From an uncultured Mailhella sp. (GTDB taxonomy: Bacteria > Desulfobacterota > Desulfovibrionia > Desulfovibrionales > Desulfovibrionaceae), in contig NZ_CAJJIC010000150.1 in the NCBI RefSeq assembly GCF_905187505.1, positions 1 through 5,225 of the forward strand: 5,225 nt of DNA, in the 5' to 3' direction. The translations under genes were made by a program, and so were the position numbers. Positions 1 through 4,063 of the stretch are shown in pieces. Below the pieces are notes generated by a model that was given only the letters and a program-made list of their open reading frames with translations, had not been told where the DNA came from and searched no databases. The stretch's first letter is position 1. Every line of letters begins with the position of its first letter.

Positions 1-27
1 GGCTAGTGGGCAGGTAGTACGCGGCTG

Positions 28-45
28 GTTAGCAAAAAGTTAGCA
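28..45. repeat. phased direct repeat GTTAGCA in tRNA-downstream flank
   Basis: The first 51 bases hold no supportable gene. The 7-base word GTTAGCA occurs at 28-34 and again at 39-45, so the copies start 11 bases apart, about one helical turn. The flank lies just beyond the 3' end and terminator of the minus-strand tRNA-Ala, a place where integrated elements often begin. A plus-strand reading frame open from the left edge ends at a TAG at 41-43 inside the second copy; its 13 visible residues are too few to identify. The repeat is seen directly; any role as a binding site or gene end is only a possibility. Confidence 0.4.
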
Positions 46-51
46 CTGAAC

Positions 52-86
52 AAAAAAAGAGGTCAGGTTTTTCAACCTAACCTCTT
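52..86 (-). terminator. rho-independent terminator of tRNA-Ala
   Basis: Read on the minus strand, this is a stem of 12 pairs (arms at 74-85 and 58-69, one G-U pair, extended by an A-T pair to 86/57). It is closed by a GAAA loop and followed directly by a run of T. It begins 9 bases after the encoded CCA of the tRNA, so it is placed to end the tRNA transcript. The stem, loop and U-tract are all textbook quality. The plus strand also reads A-tract, hairpin, CTT, so it would not terminate well in the other direction. Confidence 0.93.
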
Positions 87-95
87 GAATTCATG

Positions 96-171
96 TGGTG
101 GAGATGAAGAGATTTGAACTCTCGACCCCTGCCTTGCGAAGGCAATGCTCTCCCAGCTGAGCTACATCCCC
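96..171 (-). tRNA. tRNA-Ala (anticodon CGC)
   Basis: This 76-nt cloverleaf on the minus strand has all arms intact. The acceptor stem is GGGGATG/CATCTCC, the D arm is GCTC/GAGC, and the anticodon stem TTGCC/GGCAG carries the loop TTCGCAA. The T arm is GAGAG/CTCTT with loop TTCAAAT, the discriminator is A, and CCA is encoded in the DNA. The anticodon CGC reads the alanine codon GCG. The third acceptor pair is G3:U70, the classic identity element recognised by alanyl-tRNA synthetase, so the amino-acid call is firm. It is a single transcription unit, with its own promoter upstream and an intrinsic terminator downstream. Confidence 0.98.
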
Positions 172-198
172 ATGGTCGGTGTCTCACCAACGGGAGGA

Positions 199-227
199 AC
201 TCTAGATAAGCCCGCCCTGATTGTCAA
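199..227 (-). promoter_or_regulatory. sigma70-type promoter of tRNA-Ala
   Basis: On the minus strand a perfect TTGACA (-35, bases 222-227) is followed after 17 bases by TAGAGT (-10, bases 199-204, four of six consensus positions). Transcription would start near base 192, about 20 bases before the tRNA 5' end at 171. The stretch just after the -10 element is C-rich (TCCTCCC), not the G+C-rich discriminator form typical of every stable-RNA promoter, so stringent control is not claimed. Confidence 0.75.
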
Positions 228-298
228 GCATTATTTGCGGCATCGTGCAACTTAACCGACGAACTCCGCCGAGGAAAGCGGGGCCGGTCAACCTGAGC

Positions 299-1255
299 TC
301 AGGCCGTGATGCCGGAAGGTGAGGTTCCATGGCATGTCCGGCAGTGCAGGGCCAGCGCAGGAACGTCCTCACCGACCGGCGTTTGCTTGTGTTCGGTGGA
401 TTCCGCACGTCTTTCAGAATGCACGAAGGCAGCTTCGCGAAAGAGCGCCTGTGGTTCCATGCCGTCACCCAGTGCGCGACATGCGGCAAGAGCGGTTTTT
501 CTGGCGGAAGCCATGGACTGAAGCGCCCCTTGGAGCTTTTGATTCTTGACGCAGGTGCCTGCGGCAAAAAGGTTGTCGTTCACTTTTCCGTCGGCATCCG
601 TCGGCAGGACAGCGCCTTTTCCGCAGGCGCAGAGGACGAGATCGTATTCTCTGCACAACGGGGCGAGCATGGTCTGGCCTACGGGGCGGGAGCAGTGAAA
701 TTCAATGCCCGCCAGGGCAAGCATGGCCAGGGTTTTTTTCACGATGTCGACCGGGACGGCCGGAGAGGGCGCTGCCGGAGCCGAGCTCGACTCCCGTACG
801 GGTTCGCGAAGAAGCGTCATGCCCGGGGAGGGGGCGGCTTCAAGAACGGTGACGGCATGCCCGTGTTCGCGGAGCGTCCATGCCGCCTGAAGGCCGGCCG
901 GGCCTGAGCCTATGACGAGCGTTCTTTTTCCAGAGGAAGGGGGCAGTTCGGGCGCAGCATAGAGAATGTCGGGGCAGACATGCTCCAGGTGACGCAGAAG
1001 AACGGAAAAAGCATTTTTTTCTCCGCCGTGCGGACAGGCGGTCGCCGCTGCGGAGTCGCCGAGTGCGGAGAGAATGCCGCCGAAGGGCGTGGCTCGCCGG
1101 AGGGCAAGGCCGGCATCGTTTTCCCTGCCGGCTGAAACCAGGCTGATCAGAAGGCCGTAATCTATCCTGAGCGGGGAGGCTGCCCGGCAGGGAAGAGAAA
1201 GGTCCGTGCCGTCGTGCTGTGAAGCGGAAGGAAGGGAAGGGGCAGAGGCGTTCAT
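299..1255 (-). CDS. reduced FAD-dependent oxidoreductase, GltD/HdrA-like
   Basis: The protein has 318 residues from the chosen ATG. A dinucleotide-binding fold is clear: GSGPAG at residues 116-121, followed by a strand ending in an acidic residue (E139), as in FAD-binding Rossmann domains. The return motif NLFAAGTC at 228-235, then a helix, matches the second FAD-binding element of GltD (glutamate synthase small subunit) and HdrA-type flavoproteins. Residues about 31-94 follow the spacing of the GltD N-terminal Fe-S domain but retain few cysteines (C74, C94). Between the two FAD elements there are only about 110 residues, whereas GltD relatives hold a whole NAD(P)H domain there. The cofactor is therefore probably FAD alone; the substrate is unknown and the protein is likely cytoplasmic. 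The tail carries CRTCH at 305-309. A start 29 codons upstream is possible, but it lacks a ribosome binding site and adds a low-complexity basic stretch. The family call is fairly sure; the function is not known. Confidence 0.8.
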   Translation of the reverse strand: MNASAPSLPSASQHDGTDLSLPCRAASPLRIDYGLLISLVSAGRENDAGLALRRATPFGGILSALGDSAAATACPHGGEKNAFSVLLRHLEHVCPDILYAAPELPPSSGKRTLVIGSGPAGLQAAWTLREHGHAVTVLEAAPSPGMTLLREPVRESSSAPAAPSPAVPVDIVKKTLAMLALAGIEFHCSRPVGQTMLAPLCREYDLVLCACGKGAVLPTDADGKVNDNLFAAGTCVKNQKLQGALQSMASARKTALAACRALGDGMEPQALFREAAFVHSERRAESTEHKQTPVGEDVPALALHCRTCHGTSPSGITA

Positions 1256-1268
1256 GGCGATGATGGTT

Positions 1269-1274
1269 CTCCTC
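1269..1274 (-). promoter_or_regulatory. ribosome binding site of the FAD oxidoreductase
   Basis: GAGGAG on the minus strand lies 13 bases before the ATG at 1253-1255. This is longer than the usual 5-9 bases, but no closer site and no in-frame alternative start codon sits between them. The upstream in-frame ATG at 1340-1342 has no such motif. The site therefore supports the shorter protein, with the unusual spacing as a caveat. Confidence 0.5.
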
Positions 1275-1370
1275 AAGTCATGGGAAGGACGCGGATGCGG
1301 CGTCGGAAAGGTGCGTGCCGCAGGCGTTCTGCGGCTCTGCATGAAGCCGTCGCCTGCGGGTCAACGTCTG

Positions 1371-1400
1371 CACATAGAGCCTAAATTCCGTTTCCGTCAA
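1371..1400 (-). promoter_or_regulatory. possible promoter of the FAD oxidoreductase
   Basis: On the minus strand TTGACG (1395-1400, five of six -35 positions) is separated by 18 bases from TATGTG (1371-1376, only three of six -10 positions). Transcription would begin near 1364 and give a leader of about 110 bases. The -35 is good and the -10 is poor, so this is a candidate only. Confidence 0.35.
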
Positions 1401-1402
1401 GA

Positions 1403-1516
1403 TGTCGGGTCGAAAAAGGTTTCTTCCGACAGAGGAGGCATGAAGTTTTCCCCGTAGGAACAAGAAGGGAAGTTCCTACGGGCGAACGCGTCCGACAGCG
1501 TTTTTTTTGTTTTTTT
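1403..1516 (+). ncRNA. candidate structured small RNA or leader/attenuator
   Basis: On the plus strand three hairpins follow each other. The first pairs 1403-1408 with 1426-1431 and, inside, 1412-1415 with 1420-1423. The second is the perfect 11-bp repeat at 1451-1482 with a purine-rich loop. The third pairs AACGC (1485-1489) with GCGTT (1498-1502) and runs straight into eight T, a G and seven more T. An alternative stem, 1479-1484 with 1489-1494, would compete with the base of the second hairpin. The T-tracts fall only on this strand, which favours plus-strand transcription ending near 1508-1516. No good promoter is visible upstream; TAAATT at 1382-1387 could be a lone -10. No known RNA family is recognised. 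It could equally be an attenuator for the FMN reductase or chance structure. Confidence 0.25.
1451..1482. repeat. perfect 11-bp inverted repeat
   Basis: CCCGTAGGAAC at 1451-1461 is the exact reverse complement of GTTCCTACGGG at 1472-1482, with a 10-base loop of A and G between. As RNA this is a very stable hairpin on either strand; as DNA it is a dyad that a dimeric regulator could bind between two divergent genes. It is not directly followed by T on either strand, so it is not by itself an intrinsic terminator. Confidence 0.85.
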
Positions 1517-1679
1517 CGGGGGGCACATTGCTTAAAAAGCTGTTCCACATGCTTCGAGTTGATCTCGGTCGGTGCTGCTTTGGGATGAAAAGAGTGGCCG
1601 ACGAAGGGAAAATCAGGGCAGGCTCATTGTGTTTTTTTTCTTTCTGCTTAATTTTGGAGGAAAAATAGGGAGGTTTTCC

Positions 1680-2219
1680 ATGGCGAAAAAAAAGTTTTTG
1701 GGTATTTGCGGTTCTCTCAGAGCTGCTTCGAGAAACATGGGACTGCTTCGCTGTGCCGCAGAAGTGATGCCGGAAGAGGCCTCGCTTGAGATTGCCGACA
1801 TTTCCGAGCTCCCCTTTTATGCAGAGGACAGGGAGAAGACGGCGGCCGTCAGCAGATTCATCGATCAGGTCAGAAGTGCGGACGGCTTCGTGCTGGCTGT
1901 ACCGGAATATAACTATTCCGTGGCCCCTGCGCTGAAAAATGCTCTGGACTGGGCTTCCCGGGAAAAAGGGGACATCCTTGCCGACAAGCCTGCCGCCATG
2001 CTCGGCGCGGGCGGAGGCATGGGCACGTCGCGGGCGCAGTATCATCTGCGTCAGACCTGCGTGTATCTTGACCTTCGGGTGCTGAACAGGCCGGAAGTGT
2101 TTGCCAACGCCTTTTCCGACGCGTTTGCGGAAAACGGAGACGTGGCCGATACGGAAGAAGGGAAAAAGCTGCGCGCGAAAGTGGCCGCGCAGATGAAGGC
2201 TCTTTGTGAGGCACGGTAG
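1680..2219 (+). CDS. NADPH-dependent FMN reductase (flavodoxin-like fold)
   Basis: This is a complete 179-residue member of the NADPH-dependent FMN reductase family (the ChrR/YieF, azoreductase-like group), which uses NAD(P)H to reduce bound FMN and then quinones, metals, azo or nitro compounds. The phosphate-binding loop GSLRAASRN is at residues 11-19. The PEYNYS motif, then LKNALDW, spans 75-91 and packs on the flavin. A glycine-rich GAGGGMG segment at 109-115 leads into a conserved helix. Length and motif order are normal for the family, and no signal peptide or membrane segment is seen, so it should be cytosolic. The start is set by GGGAGG at 1668-1673, six bases before the ATG; a second GGAGG lies at 1656-1660. 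The frame runs further upstream to a GTG at 1572, but that part is low-complexity. The gene stands alone and converges on the Nim-like gene. Its physiological substrate cannot be read from the sequence. Confidence 0.93.
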   Translation: MAKKKFLGICGSLRAASRNMGLLRCAAEVMPEEASLEIADISELPFYAEDREKTAAVSRFIDQVRSADGFVLAVPEYNYSVAPALKNALDWASREKGDILADKPAAMLGAGGGMGTSRAQYHLRQTCVYLDLRVLNRPEVFANAFSDAFAENGDVADTEEGKKLRAKVAAQMKALCEAR

Positions 2220-2236
2220 CGCACGGTCTGCCCGCT

Positions 2237-2273
2237 TCATCCGCGCAGGAGAAGGGGGTTCCGGCGCGGATGA
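2237..2273. repeat. 10-bp inverted repeat after the FMN reductase
   Basis: TCATCCGCGC at 2237-2246 pairs perfectly with GCGCGGATGA at 2264-2273, with a further three pairs inside (2248-2250 with 2260-2262). It begins 17 bases after the stop codon of the FMN reductase. A transcript end or RNA 3'-stabilising hairpin is likely, but no U-tract follows, so it is not a canonical intrinsic terminator. Confidence 0.6.
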
Positions 2274-2302
2274 GAGCCTCGTCAGTCTTTGCGGCTTTTC
2301 CG

Positions 2303-2344
2303 TCTTCCGCAGAAAACCCGTCGAAATGCGGATGCTGCGGAAGA
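2303..2344. repeat. 10-bp inverted repeat in convergent spacer
   Basis: TCTTCCGCAG at 2303-2312 pairs perfectly with CTGCGGAAGA at 2335-2344 across a 22-base loop. It is the middle of three inverted repeats between the FMN reductase and the Nim-like gene. Its left arm resembles the left arm of the preceding repeat (both TCnTCCGC). It has no U-tract on either side. Confidence 0.55.
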
Positions 2345-2355
2345 GATGAGTCGCC

Positions 2356-2405
2356 GCGCCGCGACGCGACAGGAAGCATGACGTGAGGCTTTCCGGTCGC
2401 GGCGC
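2356..2405. repeat. 10-bp inverted repeat directly after the Nim-like gene
   Basis: GCGCCGCGAC at 2356-2365 is the exact reverse complement of GTCGCGGCGC at 2396-2405. The right arm touches the stop codon of the minus-strand Nim-like gene at 2406-2408. Inside, AGGAAGC and GGCTTTCC can pair with one bulged base, giving a long two-part hairpin. It is probably the 3' end structure of the Nim-like transcript; no U-tract follows. Confidence 0.6.
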
Positions 2406-2858
2406 TTATTCCGGCAGGTTCTGCTTGCCGCACATGGAGACAATGTCGATTCGTATGACGGCCGTGGCGTTCAGCATGCCGTCCGGGACGGGCAGCGTGC
2501 AGCGGCTTTGATACTTGTGTGCCAGCGCCGCCAGGGCTGCCTGTTTTTCTTCACGATCGTCGACAAGGGAGGCCGTGCCTTCTCCGCATATGCTGCGGTA
2601 GCGCGTCGTTGCCTTTTCCCGATCGATCTCGAGCACTTCATGTACGCAGAAACCAGTGCCCGGGGAGTTGAGCAGACAGTCAAGCTTGCGGCCCTCCTTC
2701 GCGCAGTGAACGTACAGCGCGCCGTTCAGGAGCACGAAGTTGACAGGGATGACATAGGGGAAGCCCTCGGCCTGGAATGCCAGGCTCATGACTTCGGCCC
2801 GCTGAAGCAGGTTGGAAAAAAATGAGGGGTCGTTGAGCTCTCGGTCCTTGCGTCTCAT
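2406..2858 (-). CDS. pyridoxamine 5'-phosphate oxidase-fold, Nim-like flavin-binding protein
   Basis: The 150-residue protein matches the Nim / Pyridox_ox_2 family, small dimeric split-barrel proteins that bind FMN or sometimes haem and include 5-nitroimidazole reductases. Diagnostic segments are the N-terminal MRRKDREL, then GFPYVIPVNF at about 32-41, YVHCAKEGRKLD at 49-60, which corresponds to the phosphate-contacting HSA-x-GKK element, and RYRSICGEG at 86-94. DDREEKQAALAAL follows at 100-112. Length is normal and both ends look intact. The start is supported by AGGAG six bases before the ATG. The family resemblance does not prove drug resistance: most chromosomal members have unknown substrates. 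It is a single gene, transcribed toward the FMN reductase and away from the ADP-ribosylglycohydrolase. The call to family is firm, the specific activity is not. Confidence 0.9.
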   Translation of the reverse strand: MRRKDRELNDPSFFSNLLQRAEVMSLAFQAEGFPYVIPVNFVLLNGALYVHCAKEGRKLDCLLNSPGTGFCVHEVLEIDREKATTRYRSICGEGTASLVDDREEKQAALAALAHKYQSRCTLPVPDGMLNATAVIRIDIVSMCGKQNLPE

Positions 2859-2908
2859 GATGATCTCCTGAAAAATACCGTTGCACGGCGTAATGGGGGG
2901 ATGTTCCG

Positions 2909-2937
2909 GTTTTGAAAGAACGTCGCCTTGTTGTCAA
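2909..2937 (-). promoter_or_regulatory. possible promoter of the Nim-like gene
   Basis: On the minus strand a perfect TTGACA at 2932-2937 is followed after 17 bases by CAAAAC (2909-2914), which matches only three of six -10 positions. Transcription would begin near 2902 and leave a leader of about 43 bases before the ATG at 2856-2858. The perfect -35 and the location are in favour; the weak -10 suggests a helper protein or a different spacing. Confidence 0.45.
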
Positions 2938-3091
2938 TGTTTCTTCATTCCGCCGTCAGAGTCGACGAGTTTTCTGCGGTGGGATCAGAGGCACGCGTAT
3001 GCGGAAGTTTCTGTTTTTCTCCCGCCGGCAACGTCGCGGATCGTCTTTGCCGAAGCCGGGGAAGACCGGAAAGCTTGAAGTCATGATTCAA

Positions 3092-3172
3092 TGCTGCGAA
3101 GCTGACCGCAGCAGGAGCGCGGCGTCCCGAAACAGCAGATCCTGCAGAGGGCTGCAGGCGTTCCGGGGACGC
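3092..3172 (+). promoter_or_regulatory. structured 5' leader of the ADP-ribosylglycohydrolase
   Basis: TGCTGCG (3092-3098) pairs perfectly with CGCAGCA (3107-3113) around an 8-base loop. Then GCGTCCC (3122-3128) pairs with GGGACGC (3166-3172), enclosing a second perfect hairpin, CCTGCAG (3141-3147) with CTGCAGG (3152-3158), loop AGGG. The nested structure ends ten bases before the Shine-Dalgarno sequence. It resembles no riboswitch class that I recognise. Chance pairing is possible in GC-rich DNA. Confidence 0.35.
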
Positions 3173-3181
3173 GGCATGAGC

Positions 3182-3187
3182 AGGAGA
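3182..3187 (+). promoter_or_regulatory. ribosome binding site deciding the glycohydrolase start
   Basis: AGGAGA lies six bases before the ATG at 3194-3196, and that ATG begins exactly at the first conserved family residues. The in-frame ATG six codons earlier (3176) has only a weak GGGGA upstream, and this Shine-Dalgarno sequence would lie inside its coding sequence. Confidence 0.8.
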
Positions 3188-3193
3188 GAACGT

Positions 3194-4003
3194 ATGATCG
3201 GAGCTCTGATAGGCGACATTGTGGGATCTCGTTTTGAAAGACACAATTGCAAAAGCCGTGACTTTGCATTTCTGACGCCGGAGTGTCACGTCACGGACGA
3301 CAGCGTCATGACGCTGGCCGTGGCTCATGCCTTGCTGGAAAGTTCCGGTCACAGAGAGTCGCTTTCGCAACAGGTCGTGGAGTCCATGCAGCGTTTCGGC
3401 AGACGCTGGGCGAAGGGATGCTATGGAGGACGTTTTACCCGCTGGCTTTACAGCGAGCATCCGCAGCCGTACGGCAGCTACGGCAACGGCTCGGCCATGC
3501 GAGTGAGTCCCTGCGCGTGGGCGGCGGAATCGCTGGAAGATGCCCTGGACATGGCAAAACGCGTTACCATGGTCACGCATGATCATCCTGAGGGGCTGCG
3601 GGGAGCAGAGGCCGTGACGGCGGTCATATGGCTTGCCAGACAGGGTAAGGACCAGAAAACCATACGAGAGAGCGTGGAGGCGTCCTGGTACGGGCTGGAC
3701 TTTACGCTGGATGAGATACGCGACGGCTACGGCTGGGATGTCAGCTGCCAGGGCTCCGTACCTCAGGCCATCGAGGCCTTTCTTGAGGCGGACAGTGTCG
3801 AGAGCGCCGTACGCAATGCCGTTTCCATAGGCGGAGACAGCGACACCATTGCCGCCATGGCGGCAAGCATGGCCGAGGCGAGGTTCGGGGTGCCCGAAGA
3901 GCTCCGGGAGCGCATTCTTGAATTCCTGGATCCTCCGCTTGCCGGGATAGTGGCTCGATTTGAGCAGCATTTTCCTGAGAGCCGAGTCTTGTCGAGAGCC
4001 TGA
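3194..4003 (+). CDS. ADP-ribosylglycohydrolase family protein
   Basis: This complete 269-residue protein belongs to the DraG/ARH family (ADP_ribosyl_GH), all-helical enzymes that use two Mg2+ ions to remove ADP-ribose from proteins or small molecules. The family's landmarks occur in order: GALIGDIVGS at 3-12, the first metal site TDDS at 34-37, GNGSAMR at 97-103, the histidine-rich THDHPEG at 128-134, and the second metal site GGDSDT at 213-218 followed by the usual small-residue helix. All expected metal-binding acidic residues (D35, D36, D215, D217) are present, so it should be active. The size fits the short bacterial type without extra domains, and no signal peptide is seen. No partner ADP-ribosyltransferase or macrodomain gene is in the window, so the substrate is open: arginine-linked ADP-ribose, O-acetyl-ADP-ribose or a nucleic-acid adduct are all possible. 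It is a single gene with a structured leader, and it converges on the U32 gene. Confidence 0.93.
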   Translation: MIGALIGDIVGSRFERHNCKSRDFAFLTPECHVTDDSVMTLAVAHALLESSGHRESLSQQVVESMQRFGRRWAKGCYGGRFTRWLYSEHPQPYGSYGNGSAMRVSPCAWAAESLEDALDMAKRVTMVTHDHPEGLRGAEAVTAVIWLARQGKDQKTIRESVEASWYGLDFTLDEIRDGYGWDVSCQGSVPQAIEAFLEADSVESAVRNAVSIGGDSDTIAAMAASMAEARFGVPEELRERILEFLDPPLAGIVARFEQHFPESRVLSRA

Positions 4004-4063
4004 CGTCCTGCGCAGGGGAGAGCGCGGGCCGGATGACGTGGAAACAGCGGACGACAGGCGTCA
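4001..4063. repeat. dyad spanning both convergent stop codons
   Basis: TGACG-t-CCTG at 4001-4010 is complementary to CAGGCGTCA at 4055-4063 apart from one bulged base, so nine pairs join the stop codon of the glycohydrolase to that of the U32 gene. A perfect 10-base palindrome, CCTGCGCAGG, sits at 4007-4016. The gap between the genes is 57 bases and has no U-tract. It may help end both transcripts, or be coincidence. Confidence 0.4.

Larger units (their letters stand above)
1256..1679. other. 424-base non-coding region between divergent genes
   Basis: No protein gene can be supported here: the open frames that cross it lack family resemblance and start signals. It holds the candidate promoter and ribosome binding site of the leftward oxidoreductase, a hairpin at 1403-1431, a perfect 11-bp inverted repeat at 1451-1482, a short stem at 1485-1502, T-tracts at 1501-1508 and 1510-1516, and a pyrimidine-rich leader at about 1629-1655 before the rightward FMN reductase. 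No strong plus-strand promoter was found. TTGTGT at about 1628-1633 with TAATTT 16 bases later is the nearest match to a promoter for the FMN reductase, and it is weak. Confidence 0.7.
2859..3193. other. 335-base non-coding region between divergent genes
   Basis: This stretch holds the ribosome binding site and candidate promoter of the leftward Nim-like gene in its left part, and the structured leader of the rightward ADP-ribosylglycohydrolase in its right part. The frame of the glycohydrolase stays open through it back to base 2912, but the translated residues are arginine- and serine-rich, match no domain and have no good start signal. No convincing plus-strand promoter was found. Confidence 0.65.

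Noticed and set aside
230..298. Intrinsic terminator after the FAD oxidoreductase
   Set aside because: Only a short CCGC/GCGG stem can be drawn, with no U-tract; the transcript may run on into the tRNA region.
230..301. TGA at 299-301 as a selenocysteine codon with readthrough of the oxidoreductase
   Set aside because: The frame beyond it gives only about 23 unremarkable residues before another TGA, and no SECIS-like hairpin follows directly.
329..907. Plus-strand reading frame opposite the FAD oxidoreductase
   Set aside because: The opposite strand encodes the GSGPAG and AAGT flavin motifs in the correct order; this frame is Gly/Arg-rich with no domain.
1256..1342. Longer oxidoreductase starting at the ATG at 1340-1342
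   Set aside because: There is no Shine-Dalgarno motif upstream, and the extra 29 residues are basic and low-complexity; it would also leave the GAGGAG at 1269-1274 unexplained.
1430..1458. Plus-strand mini-gene after the strong AGGAGG at 1434-1439
   Set aside because: The ATG follows after only one base and the frame stops after five codons, so neither spacing nor length supports translation.
1519..1534. sigma54-like promoter (GGCAC followed by TTGCT) ahead of the FMN reductase
   Set aside because: The GG and GC dinucleotides are only 8 bases apart, not the 12 required between the -24 and -12 elements.
1476..2433. Long minus-strand reading frames opposite the FMN reductase
   Set aside because: They lie antisense to a clear family gene, are rich in Arg, Pro and His as expected of GC-rich shadow frames, and match no family.
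2912..3193. N-terminal extension of the ADP-ribosylglycohydrolase from an upstream ATG at 2912
   Set aside because: The 94 extra residues are arginine-rich with no domain, the ATG lacks a ribosome binding site, and a strong one precedes the family-consistent start at 3194.
2945..3970. Long minus-strand reading frame opposite the ADP-ribosylglycohydrolase
   Set aside because: It mirrors a gene whose motifs are all intact and shows shadow-frame composition with no recognisable domain.
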